Positions 52,054-60,754 of a stretch of DNA of 64,000 nt are shown one piece after another (position 1 is the stretch's first letter; every line of letters begins with the position of its first letter). The translations under genes were made by a program, and so were the position numbers. The notes beneath the pieces were generated by a model, which worked only from the letters and a program-made list of their open reading frames with translations, was not told where the DNA came from and searched no databases. The stretch comes from SZUA-309 sp965230005 (GTDB lineage Bacteria > Pseudomonadota > Gammaproteobacteria > Pseudomonadales > Azotimanducaceae), in the NCBI GenBank assembly GCA_965230005.1, contig OZ245934.1, forward strand, positions 5,460,037 through 5,524,036, given 5' to 3'.

Positions 52054-53286
52054 TCAATCGCCGTAGGCTTTCCGATGCGCGAGAACGCGCGCGAGGAGCC
52101 AGCTGACGATGCCGATGGCCGCCAGGAGGGCTACCGGAAAAACGACGCTCAGCAAACCTTCATCCCGCCAGAAGATGCCGCTGTAGGCTTCCAGCGCCCA
52201 GGTGTTCGGCGTGAGCCAGCCGAGATTCTGCAGCACGTCGGGCATGAGGAAGCGCGGCACCATGCTGCCGCCGAGGGCCGAGAGCACCAGGATCACGGTA
52301 TTGGCTACCGTCTGCGCCTGGCGACGGGTCTGGCAGGCGGTGGCCAGGAGCATGGCAAGCCCGGCGCAGGCAACGGATGCCGCGAGGGATATGACGATCC
52401 AGGGTCCCAGGTGCCCGGGCAGGTCGACGCCGTAGACAAGCCAGGCCACGGTAAAGATGACGGTGACCTGGACGAAACCCTGGCCGACCACGTAGAGAAA
52501 TTTGCCGTCCACCAGCACGCCCATGCCGCCGGGTCCCGCCAGCACCCGGTCGAGAATGCCGCTTTCCTGTTCTTCGAGGAGTGAAACGGCGCCATGGACG
52601 GATGCAAAAAGCAGGAACATGAAGGCAACGGCGCCGGCCGAATAGGCGACGAGATTCACCGCTTCGCCGCCGATCACCGATTCCCGGGCCAGCAGGTCTT
52701 CGAAGGACCAGCCCGTTTCCCGGCCTGCTTCAGCGTCGGCGCGCATCTCCAGGAGGCCGACGTCCACTTCTTCGCGCTGTTCGTCGTCCAGTGTGAGAAA
52801 CTGGTTTTCGAGTTCCGCGACGACGTTGCCCATGGCCACGTCGGGCAGGGCGGCAAAGTAGGCGCGTCGGATCTGTCCGGTGAGCATGGGCTCTGCAAAA
52901 CCCCTGGCCGGATCGAGAATCACGAGGATCGGCGCGGCGCCAAAACCGCCGGCTTCCTCGAGCGGTTCCGCATCGGCACGGAGTACCAGGCCGATGTCCG
53001 CCTCCCCGGCCTTGACGGCTGCGCGCACGGCGTCCCGGTCGCTGTAGCGCACCGGCAGGAAGGTGAGCATGTCGCTGCCTTCGAGGGCCTCGAAGAGCCG
53101 CACGGTCACGTCGCTCTCCACCTCATCCAAGCTGGCCACGGACAGGTTCAGACTGTCGCCGCTCGTGGCGGTGAAGATCTCGGCCATGATCACGAAGAAC
53201 ACGCCGGGTAGAAAGAAACTCATGAGCAGAGCCCCGCGATCCCTGAGCAGACCGAGCAGCATGGCCCGAAGGATCGCGCCGCTCAC
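52054..53286 (-). CDS. ABC-2-type transporter permease
   Basis: A 410-residue ABC-2 permease. One N-terminal helix (about 24-38), a periplasmic domain (about 40-210), and five C-terminal helices follow. The large extracytoplasmic domain and LLEEQESGILDRVLAGPGGM motif resemble YhhJ/ABC-type drug or lipid exporters. It overlaps the ATPase gene by 4 bp and is the second part of one exporter. Confidence 0.88.
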   Translation of the reverse strand: MSGAILRAMLLGLLRDRGALLMSFFLPGVFFVIMAEIFTATSGDSLNLSVASLDEVESDVTVRLFEALEGSDMLTFLPVRYSDRDAVRAAVKAGEADIGLVLRADAEPLEEAGGFGAAPILVILDPARGFAEPMLTGQIRRAYFAALPDVAMGNVVAELENQFLTLDDEQREEVDVGLLEMRADAEAGRETGWSFEDLLARESVIGGEAVNLVAYSAGAVAFMFLLFASVHGAVSLLEEQESGILDRVLAGPGGMGVLVDGKFLYVVGQGFVQVTVIFTVAWLVYGVDLPGHLGPWIVISLAASVACAGLAMLLATACQTRRQAQTVANTVILVLSALGGSMVPRFLMPDVLQNLGWLTPNTWALEAYSGIFWRDEGLLSVVFPVALLAAIGIVSWLLARVLAHRKAYGD

Positions 53287-54233
53287 AGTATGAGCTCCTC
53301 GCCCGTGAGGCGGAGAAACACCCCTTCCAGGGTTGGTTCGCGAACCCGGATCTCCGCGGCCTCCAGGCCAGCGGCTTCGAGGCGGTGGTGCCAGTCGGCA
53401 ACGCCGTCATAGCCCGCGGCGACGCCCCCGGTCCAGGACTGACCGCCCTGAATGGGGGTCAATCCGGCATCGAGGAGCTGTGTGCGCTGGCTGCTGTCGG
53501 GGACCGCGTTGAGGGCGATGTTGATCTCCTTCGTCTCGCCGAAGACCTCGCTGATGAGCTGCTGCGGCGCGCCTTCGATCCTGACCATGCCGCCAACGAG
53601 GAACACCACGCGATCCGCGAGCGTCGTTGCCTGCATGAGATCGTGGGTGGTGAGCAGGATGCCGAGTCCTTCGGCCCGGAGGCGCCGGAGCAGTTCGTGG
53701 ATCCGTTCCCGGGCGCTTACGTCCACACCCACCGTGGGTTCGTCGAGCATGAGAATGCCCGGCTGGTGCAGGAGGCTGGCAACGATGTTCAGGCGCCGCT
53801 GCATGCCGCCGGAGAGGGTGTCGACTCGATCGGCGCTCCGGTCTCCGAGGCCACTCCAGCTGAGCGCGTCATCGATCCGTGCCGTCAGATCTGATTTCGC
53901 CACACCCATCATGCGACCGAAGACTTCGAGATTCTCGCGTACCGAGAGGTAGGGATAGAGCGCAATCTCCTGCGGCACGAAGCCCAGGCTCGAGCGGACA
54001 CGCCTTTCCCGGCGCGGATCACCGCCGGCCAGGCGGGCTTCACCGCCGTCGGGGGCGATTCGACCGCAGGCGGTGCCGAGGAGCGTGGTCTTGCCCGCAC
54101 CGTTGGGCCCGAGCAGCACAACCAGTTCCCCGGGCGCAACGGAGAGGTCGACGTCCGAGAGAACTGTGCGCCCGCCGAGGGCTTTGCGGATGCCGCTGAG
54201 TGAGAGGAGCGGCGCGGAAGGGTCGGGCTTCAA
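53283..54233 (-). CDS. ABC transporter ATP-binding protein
   Basis: A 316-residue ATPase with Walker A GPNGAGKTT (42-50), signature LSGGMQ (140-145), Walker B LMLDEP (161-166) and H-loop TTHDL. The C-terminal extension (after about 230) is typical of DrrA/CcmA-type exporters. Start TTG 54233 overlaps the upstream DUF3617 stop as TTGA. The substrate (a drug, a lipid, or the DUF3617-linked ligand) is unknown. Confidence 0.9.
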   Translation of the reverse strand: MKPDPSAPLLSLSGIRKALGGRTVLSDVDLSVAPGELVVLLGPNGAGKTTLLGTACGRIAPDGGEARLAGGDPRRERRVRSSLGFVPQEIALYPYLSVRENLEVFGRMMGVAKSDLTARIDDALSWSGLGDRSADRVDTLSGGMQRRLNIVASLLHQPGILMLDEPTVGVDVSARERIHELLRRLRAEGLGILLTTHDLMQATTLADRVVFLVGGMVRIEGAPQQLISEVFGETKEINIALNAVPDSSQRTQLLDAGLTPIQGGQSWTGGVAAGYDGVADWHHRLEAAGLEAAEIRVREPTLEGVFLRLTGEELIL

Positions 54234-54685
54234 CAGTCCCCCAGCAGCTTGCCCTCGATGATCGTCTGCATCTTCACTTCCTTATCGCCGACGGCGACGA
54301 CAACATCGCTGACCATGTCATAGCCATCGTCATCGAAGGTGCCGGTGGTGGTCATGGTGAGTTTGCCGTCCGGAGCGTCACAGTTGATCGCCATTTCGAT
54401 GGCCCCATCCGCCATGACGAAGTTGGTGATGTCGCAGGTTTTCCCCTCCGGCAGGTCCGCGAACACGCTGGCGGGATCCCGTTCGAGATCCTCTGCGGTC
54501 AGGCAGTTCTGCGTTGTCACGGTAGCATCGGGCAGGGGCACGCTCGAGTAAGTGGTCTGGGTGGTCACCTCGTACTGACCAGGCGCCGGCAGGTCCCGGG
54601 CCTGCGCCGCGCTCGCGGCCAGGCAAATCAGAGCGCCCAGGCTGATCAGGCGGACGGTCCGTGGGCCAGCGGTCATGGGGGTCAT
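54230..54685 (-). CDS. Exported DUF3617-family protein
   Basis: A 151-residue protein from ATG 54685, five bases after GGAGGA. Signal peptide (LISLGALICLAASAAQA, cleavage near 27) then PGQYEVTTQTTYSSVPLP and the QNCLTAEDL and KTCDITNF cysteine motifs that are typical of DUF3617. It is periplasmic, function unknown. It is the first gene of the operon with the ABC ATPase and permease, with 4-bp overlaps throughout, so it may be a ligand-binding part. Confidence 0.75.
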   Translation of the reverse strand: MTPMTAGPRTVRLISLGALICLAASAAQARDLPAPGQYEVTTQTTYSSVPLPDATVTTQNCLTAEDLERDPASVFADLPEGKTCDITNFVMADGAIEMAINCDAPDGKLTMTTTGTFDDDGYDMVSDVVVAVGDKEVKMQTIIEGKLLGDC

Positions 54686-54864
54686 GGTGCTTCCTCCTGC
54701 CGGGATCGGCTCGGTTCGTGGCTCATCTCGAGTTTCGAGGGTCGCTATCCTAATGCACCGGGCAGCAGATCGATACGCAACCGGAGGGCCCATACACAAT
54801 TGGTCGGGGGCTAGGCATACTCCCGTTCCTTTTTCCGGCTCGAAGAGCCATGCAGGGGACACAG

Positions 54865-56976
54865 ATGAAAGGCACCGTTCATTACGAAATCCGCGACAAC
54901 ATCGCACTTATGACCGTCGACAACCCGCCGGTAAATCCGCTCTCGAGCGGCGTCCGCCAGGGGCTCTACGACGGCGTCGAGAAAGCGCTCGCCGACGACG
55001 CGGTGGAAGCCATCGTCCTGACCGGCGCTGGGCGGGCCTTCATCGCCGGCGCCGACATCTCCGAGTTTGGCGGCGGTTCGGAAAAGGCCGTGGGCCTGCA
55101 GGAAGCCCTGGTCATGATGGAAGGAAGCGCCAAGCCCATCGTTGCGGCCATCAACGGCACGGCTTTCGGTGGCGGTCTCGAGGTGGCGCTGTGCTGTGAC
55201 TATCGCGTGGCGGCACCCACGGCGCCGGTAGGGCTGCCGGAAGTGAAGCTGGGTCTGCTCCCGGGGGCCGGTGGCACTCAGCGTCTGCCGCGACTCATTG
55301 GCGCGGAGAAAGCCCTGGGATTCATCCTTTCCGGCGATCCGATTCCTGCCCCCGCGGCGAAGGCACTCGGCATCGTCGACGAGGTGGTCGATGGCGATAT
55401 CGTCGAAGGTGGGATTGCCTTTGCAAAGCAGGTGCTCGCTGATGGCGGAAAGACCCGGAAGATCCGTGACGAGGCCGACAAAGTTGAGGCGGACCGGGGT
55501 AACGAGCAGATCTTTGCCGATGCCCGAGCGCAGGCTGCGCGGAAGATGCGCGGGCGATTTGCCCCGGAGATGATCATTCAGTGCGTTGAAGCTGCCGTTA
55601 ACGAAGCGGATTTCGACGCGGGCCTGAAAGTGGAGCAGGACTGTTTCCGCCAGTGTATGGCGCACCCGCAGCGCCAGGCCCTCATCCATCTGTTCTTCTC
55701 CGAGCGTGAAGTCGGCAAGATTCCCGACCTGCCGAAAGACACGCCGCTCCGGGAAATCAAGTCTGCGGGGGTGATCGGCTGCGGCACCATGGGCGGCGGT
55801 ATTGCCATGAGCTTCGCCAACGTCGGGATTCCCGTGAAGGTGCTGGAAATGAACGACGAAGCGCTCGAGAAGGGCCTCGGGGTCATCAAGCGCAACTACG
55901 ACATTCAGGTGACTCGGGGGCGCATGACGGCGGAAGACGTCGACGCACGTATGGCGCTCCTCACGGGCACGACGAGCTATGAAGATCTGGGCGAAGCGGA
56001 CGTGATCGTGGAAGCGGTTTACGAAAACCTCGATCTGAAGGCCGAGATCTTCGGCAAACTCGACCAGGTTGCCAAGGCGGGCGCCATTCTCGCCAGCAAC
56101 ACCTCCGGGCTCGACATCGACAAGATGGCGGACGCCACCTCGCGACCGGGTGACGTGATCGGCATGCACTTCTTTTCCCCGGCAAACGTCATGCGGCTGC
56201 TGGAAGTCGTCCGCGGTGCAGCGACGGCACCGGACGTGATTGCCACCGTCATGAAGCTTGGCCGCACCCTCAACAAGATTGCCGTGCTTTCCGGCAACGC
56301 ACCCGGTTTCATCGGTAACCGGATGCTCGGACAGTACACGCGGCAGGCCGGTGAGATCATCCTTCAGGGCGCGACCCCTTATCAGGTGGACAGCGTCATG
56401 AATGGCTTCGGTATGCCCATGGGGCCCTTCCAGATGAACGATCTGGTGGGGCTGGATCTCGGCTGGCGGGCCCGCAAGCTCGCCGGCACGGCGCCGGAAG
56501 ACGTGCCGATCACCGCCCGGGTCGCCGACAAGCTTTGTGAGCTGGAGCGTTTCGGACAGAAGACGGCCCGGGGTTTCTATATCTATCCGGAAGGCAGCCG
56601 CGCCGGACAACCTGACCCGGAAGTCGTTGAGATCGTGGAGCAGACGTCGGCTGAGCTCGGCATCGAGCGACAGGACGTCGACGACGATGAGGTGCTGAAG
56701 CGTTGCCTGTATCCGCTCATCAACGAAGGTGCGCGGATCCTCGAGGAAGGCATAGCCCTGCGGCCCTGCGACATCGACATCGTCTACATCAACGGCTACG
56801 GCTTCCCGGAAGTTACGGGCGGGCCGATGTTCTGGGCGGACCAGCAGGGTCTCGACAACGTCCTCGCGGACATCAAGCGTTTCGGCGAGCTCTACGGCGG
56901 TCCTGCCTGGGAGCCGGCGCCATTGCTCGAAAAACTGGTGGCCGAGGGTAAAAACTTCGGATCGCTGCAGGGCTGA
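54865..56976 (+). CDS. FadB/FadJ-like multifunctional beta-oxidation protein
   Basis: A 703-residue fusion from ATG 54865, four bases after AGGGGACA (54850 is an alternative). Enoyl-CoA hydratase half: FIAGADISEF (52-61), FGGGLE and the catalytic Glu in LPEVKLGLLPG. The 3-hydroxyacyl-CoA dehydrogenase half has NAD-binding GVIGCGTMGGGIA near 306, the FFSPANVMRLLEVV Glu, and a C-terminal domain with NEGARILEEGI. It carries out two consecutive beta-oxidation steps. No thiolase subunit is adjacent; it is closer in size to FadB-like proteins of MFE-1 type than to FadJ. A strong hairpin follows. Confidence 0.92.
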   Translation: MKGTVHYEIRDNIALMTVDNPPVNPLSSGVRQGLYDGVEKALADDAVEAIVLTGAGRAFIAGADISEFGGGSEKAVGLQEALVMMEGSAKPIVAAINGTAFGGGLEVALCCDYRVAAPTAPVGLPEVKLGLLPGAGGTQRLPRLIGAEKALGFILSGDPIPAPAAKALGIVDEVVDGDIVEGGIAFAKQVLADGGKTRKIRDEADKVEADRGNEQIFADARAQAARKMRGRFAPEMIIQCVEAAVNEADFDAGLKVEQDCFRQCMAHPQRQALIHLFFSEREVGKIPDLPKDTPLREIKSAGVIGCGTMGGGIAMSFANVGIPVKVLEMNDEALEKGLGVIKRNYDIQVTRGRMTAEDVDARMALLTGTTSYEDLGEADVIVEAVYENLDLKAEIFGKLDQVAKAGAILASNTSGLDIDKMADATSRPGDVIGMHFFSPANVMRLLEVVRGAATAPDVIATVMKLGRTLNKIAVLSGNAPGFIGNRMLGQYTRQAGEIILQGATPYQVDSVMNGFGMPMGPFQMNDLVGLDLGWRARKLAGTAPEDVPITARVADKLCELERFGQKTARGFYIYPEGSRAGQPDPEVVEIVEQTSAELGIERQDVDDDEVLKRCLYPLINEGARILEEGIALRPCDIDIVYINGYGFPEVTGGPMFWADQQGLDNVLADIKRFGELYGGPAWEPAPLLEKLVAEGKNFGSLQG

Positions 56977-56985
56977 TCGCGCTCT

Positions 56986-57012
56986 CCGGTCCGTCGCCGC
57001 GCGGCGGACCGG
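56986..57012. terminator. GC-rich hairpin between convergent genes
   Basis: A 12-pair stem (CCGGTCCGTCGC and its complement, one T-G pair) with a CGC loop lies between the FadB-like stop (56976) and the RCK-gene stop (57060). It lacks a T-run but is the strongest structure in the gap and may end transcripts from both sides. Confidence 0.5.
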
Positions 57013-57059
57013 TCCCGCACCGGATTCGCAGGGCCGATGTTCGGTCCGGGTCGCTGTCC

Positions 57060-58334
57060 TCAGGGCCGGTAGTTAACCGGCAGCCACTCCTTCGGCACGT
57101 TGTCTTCCACGAGCTGCTTGATGCTGAAGGTCTCGATGTCGTGCTCGGCACCCACTTCCTGGGCGAGCTGCGAGACGTCGTTGGTGCGGGCGAAAACGAG
57201 GGCGTTCGGGTATTTGCGCTTGATCCAGAGCGCCGTGCGCAGGTTGACCTCGGCCCTGCCGGTGCCGAGCAGAATCGTCGGATGGTTCTGACTGAGGTCT
57301 TCTGCCTCGGTCAAGCGGCGCCACACATCGGGGTTGGAGATGTCCCCCTGGAGGATGATGCGTTCGTAATTGCCTCGGAGCCGCTGCTGTTCCTCTACGA
57401 CCAGAACCCGCCGGTTGGCGTCGATGTCGATGAGGAATACCTTTTCGAGTTCCTCTTCCGCCAGCGCTTCCAGCTCCTCCATGATGGTCTGCCCGAAGCG
57501 GCCGAAGCCCGCGATAATCACCACGTCGCGATTCGCGGTGCTGTGGAACTGCGTGAGCAGGGCATTGTGTACCAGGCTCTGGGCGGCCAGATGGTAGGCG
57601 TTGAAGGTGGTGCAGAGTTTGGCGACGGAGGTGTCCTGCATGGAACGCATGAAGCGCAGATTGTGGCAATGGAGAACGATGCGCGAGCCGAAGGCCGGGT
57701 AATCGCGCAGCACTTTGCTCGCCGCTTCGTAGGCGAGGAAGTCGTTGTCTCCGAGGAAAACGAGCTGCAGGGCCATTTCCAGGCGCAGCTCCCGTTGCAG
57801 AAAGCCATGGGTGATGTCGCCGGTCACCAGCATGACGTCGAAGGTCTGCTCCAGTTCCTCGGCGCGCACGGGATCGATGGCCTCATCGACCACGACGATC
57901 GGTGTGTTGCCAACATGACCTCGAAGCATGCGCAGGTAGCTGGTGGTGAGCTCGCCGGAGCCGACCACGATGATGTGATTCGACAGGCGCCGGAGCTGCC
58001 ACCGCTGGGGCCGCATGACCCGCAGGACCGCTTCGATGACGGCGGAGGCCATGAGCAGCGGACTGCCAAAGTAGGCGAACCAGAGCAGCGCTCTGCCGAA
58101 GGCAGGGCCGCCGGCGGGAATGCCGAGATCGAGGCCGCCGACCACAAACAGTCCGAGGCTGTAGTAGGCCTTGGTCAGCAGCGGCGCGTCGCCGAGGTCC
58201 GGTCTTTCGGAAAAGCCCACGCCCATGAGCAGGGCGGAAACTGACGACAGAAACAGGAAGATCGCCGCAATCCAGCGCCAGTTGAGGTTCAACGGCCGGG
58301 AGCGGGAACCTCCGAGTCTTATGGGGATGATCAT
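57060..58334 (-). CDS. Two-RCK-domain membrane protein without canonical K+ filter
   Basis: A 424-residue protein with about three N-terminal hydrophobic segments (about 20-40, 55-75, 80-105) and two RCK/TrkA-N nucleotide-binding domains (HIIVVGSGELT near 120 and VVIIAGFGRFGQ near 271). Bacterial K+ channels with this layout carry T-x-G-Y/F-G-D; here the pore-like loop reads VVGGLDLG at about 64-71. It may be a non-selective or regulatory relative of K+ channels or a distinct ion pathway. ATG 58334 is the first plausible start. Confidence 0.78.
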   Translation of the reverse strand: MIIPIRLGGSRSRPLNLNWRWIAAIFLFLSSVSALLMGVGFSERPDLGDAPLLTKAYYSLGLFVVGGLDLGIPAGGPAFGRALLWFAYFGSPLLMASAVIEAVLRVMRPQRWQLRRLSNHIIVVGSGELTTSYLRMLRGHVGNTPIVVVDEAIDPVRAEELEQTFDVMLVTGDITHGFLQRELRLEMALQLVFLGDNDFLAYEAASKVLRDYPAFGSRIVLHCHNLRFMRSMQDTSVAKLCTTFNAYHLAAQSLVHNALLTQFHSTANRDVVIIAGFGRFGQTIMEELEALAEEELEKVFLIDIDANRRVLVVEEQQRLRGNYERIILQGDISNPDVWRRLTEAEDLSQNHPTILLGTGRAEVNLRTALWIKRKYPNALVFARTNDVSQLAQEVGAEHDIETFSIKQLVEDNVPKEWLPVNYRP

Positions 58335-58439
58335 CCGCAGCGGTCACCCAGGAGATGGGGGCGCAGGGTTGCACAAAGGATACCCATCCGCCAAGGTGCT
58401 GGGCTTCCTCAAATAGGCGCTTACGCAGGAGCTACCGGC

Positions 58440-58820
58440 ATGAGTCAGAGCAATACAGAAAAGGTCCTGGCCTTCATCGACGCCTGGAATCGCATGGACT
58501 GGGACGCGATCGAAAGTGCCTTCGCCGACGACGTCGTCTACCACAACATGCCCATGGAGCCGCTCGAAGGTAAAGCCGCGGCCATGGGTGTGATTCGCGG
58601 TATGGCGCCTGAGTCCGTCAACTGGCAGGTGGTCGCCATCGCCGAGAACAGCGACGGCCTCGTGCTCACGGAACGGGTGGACGACTTCGTTATGGCCGGC
58701 GGCAAACCGCTGTCCCTGCCGGTCATGGGCACCTTCGAATTCCGGGGCGGCATGATCAGCGCCTGGCGCGACTACTTCGACCTCGCCAGCTACATGAATC
58801 AGCTTGGAGCCGGGGAATGA
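58440..58820 (+). CDS. Limonene-1,2-epoxide hydrolase-like protein
   Basis: A 126-residue LEH/SnoaL-like cone-fold protein. The expected catalytic set is visible: Arg79 and Asp81 in LTERVDD and Asp111 in AWRDYFD, plus Tyr34/Asn36. Such enzymes open epoxides of terpenes and related molecules without a cofactor. The start ATG 58440 is near GGAGC. It overlaps the crotonase gene by 4 bp (ATGA), so the two share a pathway and likely an operon. Confidence 0.8.
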   Translation: MSQSNTEKVLAFIDAWNRMDWDAIESAFADDVVYHNMPMEPLEGKAAAMGVIRGMAPESVNWQVVAIAENSDGLVLTERVDDFVMAGGKPLSLPVMGTFEFRGGMISAWRDYFDLASYMNQLGAGE

Positions 58821-59473
58821 ACTTCGAACGGAAAGATGCCGTTGCCGTGCTGCACTTCGACGATGGCAAAGCGAATGCGGTCGGTCATGAGCTGCTGGAC
58901 GGGATCCACGAGGGTCTCGACCGGGCGGCGGCCGAGGCGAAGTCCGTGGTCGTCACTGGCCGCGACGGGATGCTCTCGGCGGGCTTTGATCTGAAGGAGA
59001 TTCAGAAAGGGCCCGACGCTGCCGCGGCGCTGGTCGGCAAAGGGGCGAAGACGCTGCTGCGCCTTTTCTCGCATCCGCAGCCTGTGGTCATGGCCTGCAC
59101 GGGACACGCCATCGCAGCAGGCGCCTTCCTGCTGCTGACGGCCGACAACCGCATCGGCGCGGCCGGGGACTTCAAGCTCGGTCTCAACGAAACGGCGATT
59201 GGTATGTCGTTCCCGGTCTTCGGCATCGAACTCGCCCGGGCGCGCCTCGATCCCCGCCACCTCACGAGGGCCTTTGTGCAATCGCATCTCTACGATCCGG
59301 ACGGTGCCGTAAAGGCCGGCTATCTCGATCGGGTCCTGCCGCCGGAGCAGGTTCTGGAAGCCGCCATCGCCGAAGCCGCTGCGCTGGCAGAGTTGCCCGG
59401 GGATGCTTATGCGAAGAACAAGCGCGATATCCGGGCGCCGTACATCGCGGCCATCGAGGCGAGCCTGGGCTGA
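58817..59473 (+). CDS. Enoyl-CoA hydratase/isomerase family protein
   Basis: A 218-residue crotonase, shorter than the usual 255-265. It keeps the oxyanion segment (SAGFDLKEI, 54-62) and HAIAAGAFLLL, but the region of the two catalytic Glu residues differs (NETAIGMSF), so hydratase activity is uncertain. It is paired by overlap with the epoxide hydrolase-like gene. Convergent with the thioesterase gene. Confidence 0.82.
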   Translation: MNFERKDAVAVLHFDDGKANAVGHELLDGIHEGLDRAAAEAKSVVVTGRDGMLSAGFDLKEIQKGPDAAAALVGKGAKTLLRLFSHPQPVVMACTGHAIAAGAFLLLTADNRIGAAGDFKLGLNETAIGMSFPVFGIELARARLDPRHLTRAFVQSHLYDPDGAVKAGYLDRVLPPEQVLEAAIAEAAALAELPGDAYAKNKRDIRAPYIAAIEASLG

Positions 59474-59479
59474 GGACGC

Positions 59480-59863
59480 TCAGGTCGGGACGTGCGTGGT
59501 GGTCACCTCCGCCAGGAGCCGATCGTCGTCGCCCCGCACCTCGGTACGAATGACCGTGATGCGCCGACCGACCCGCACGGGGCGCGCGTAGCCGCGAATC
59601 GTGCCGCCGAGCTGGTTGGCGAGCATGACGGCGTGGAGATCCACGCCAACCATGAACTTCTCTTCTCCGGTTTTCTCGAAGTAGGCGCGACCCGCCGCAC
59701 CGGTCGAGATGTTGTCGGCCAGGGAAATGATGACGCCGCCGTTGATGTTGCCTGTGGGGTTGCAGTGGTGGGCTTCGATGTCGATCTGCGCCGTCGCGTA
59801 GGCACCGCGATCGTCTTCGCCTTCGAGGGTATTCATGCCGATGTAGCGATCGAAGGTGGTCAT
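59480..59863 (-). CDS. PaaI-type hotdog thioesterase
   Basis: A 127-residue hotdog-fold protein from ATG 59863 (GGAGG four bases upstream). The signature HHCNPTGNINGGVIISLADN (35-54) contains the catalytic Asn/His plus Asp region of PaaI-like acyl-CoA thioesterases. It would remove CoA from dead-end aryl- or acyl-CoA compounds. It follows the LLM gene by 14 bp on the same strand, hence the same operon. Confidence 0.83.
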   Translation of the reverse strand: MTTFDRYIGMNTLEGEDDRGAYATAQIDIEAHHCNPTGNINGGVIISLADNISTGAAGRAYFEKTGEEKFMVGVDLHAVMLANQLGGTIRGYARPVRVGRRITVIRTEVRGDDDRLLAEVTTTHVPT

Positions 59864-59877
59864 GGGGCCTCCGGCGG

Positions 59878-60729
59878 TCAGCTGATGAGACCTTCCAGCT
59901 TGCCCCAATCGGGCGTGCGCGCCTCTGTCAGGTTGGTGGGGATCAGAATCATGTGTGTAGCCCCCGCCTGCTCGCGTTCGGCCAGTTTCTCCAGCACGCG
60001 TTCCCGGGGGCCGAGGGCAACGAGTGCGTCCAGCAGCGCATCGCTCGGTCCATCTTTGAAGTCGGCATCCTGGAAACCCTGGGCGCGCCAGGCGCGCTGA
60101 TAGTTCGGCAGATCCGTGTAGATGCGAACGGCACGGCGGGCGAGGCGTCGCGCTTCCTCGAGATCGTCGTGCACGGCGACGGGCTGCATCACGAGCAGTT
60201 CCTTGCCGGCCAGTTCCCGAGCGGCTTCGGCGAGGTAGGCACTGGTCGTCAGATACATGAAGGCACCGTCGGTGCGCCGCCGAGCGAAGTCGATGAGTTT
60301 CGGGCCGTGCGCCGCCAGGTAGACGGGTGGCTGTCCCGTTGCGGGAAAATGCAGCTGCCAGCCTTCGAAGGCATCGAGGTAGGCTTCGAGTTTTTCGACG
60401 GGCGGCAGCCAATCGTGACCGCGGAGCTCGTTGCCAACCACGTTCGACACCCCGAGCCCGAGGCTGAAACGGTCCGCATAAAGGTCCGCCAGTGTCCAGG
60501 CGCCCGCCTTGGTTGCCATGGCGTCACGCACGTAGACGTTGGCGATGGCCGTGCCGACACGAACCCGGTTGGTGGCGGCCAGCACCGACGCGGCCATGAC
60601 AAAAGGTTCACGGCCGAAGATCTCGGGCACCCAGAGCGTGTGAAATCCCATGGCTTCGGCGGCTTGTGCCGTCGCCAGAATCTGCTCCCCCTGCATGAGA
60701 TCGGCGTTCAGCATCAGTCCGGTGTGCAC
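59878..60729 (-). CDS. LLM-class flavin/F420-dependent oxidoreductase
   Basis: A 283-residue LLM protein from GTG 60729, chosen because it gives the typical MHTGLMLNADLM start and has GGGAGGG five bases upstream; an in-frame ATG 57 bp farther adds unconserved residues. It has GFHTLWVPEIFGREPF, ASVLAATNRVRVGTAIANVYVR and ADRFSLGLGVSN, matching F420-type LLM proteins (TIGR03617-like). It lies between an SDR and the thioesterase in one leftward operon. Confidence 0.85.
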   Translation of the reverse strand: MHTGLMLNADLMQGEQILATAQAAEAMGFHTLWVPEIFGREPFVMAASVLAATNRVRVGTAIANVYVRDAMATKAGAWTLADLYADRFSLGLGVSNVVGNELRGHDWLPPVEKLEAYLDAFEGWQLHFPATGQPPVYLAAHGPKLIDFARRRTDGAFMYLTTSAYLAEAARELAGKELLVMQPVAVHDDLEEARRLARRAVRIYTDLPNYQRAWRAQGFQDADFKDGPSDALLDALVALGPRERVLEKLAEREQAGATHMILIPTNLTEARTPDWGKLEGLIS

Positions 60730-60734
60730 GATTT

Positions 60735-60741
60735 CCCTCCC
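60735..60741 (-). promoter_or_regulatory. Shine-Dalgarno site deciding the GTG start of the LLM gene
   Basis: GGGAGGG (read on the minus strand) is five bases before GTG 60729, which supports that start over an upstream in-frame ATG. Confidence 0.6.
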
Positions 60742-60754
60742 GATCCTCGCGTAT

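Noticed and set aside
54811..56610. 599-codon minus-strand frame opposite the FadB-like gene
   Set aside because: The plus-strand product has complete hydratase and dehydrogenase motifs; the antisense frame is composition-driven.
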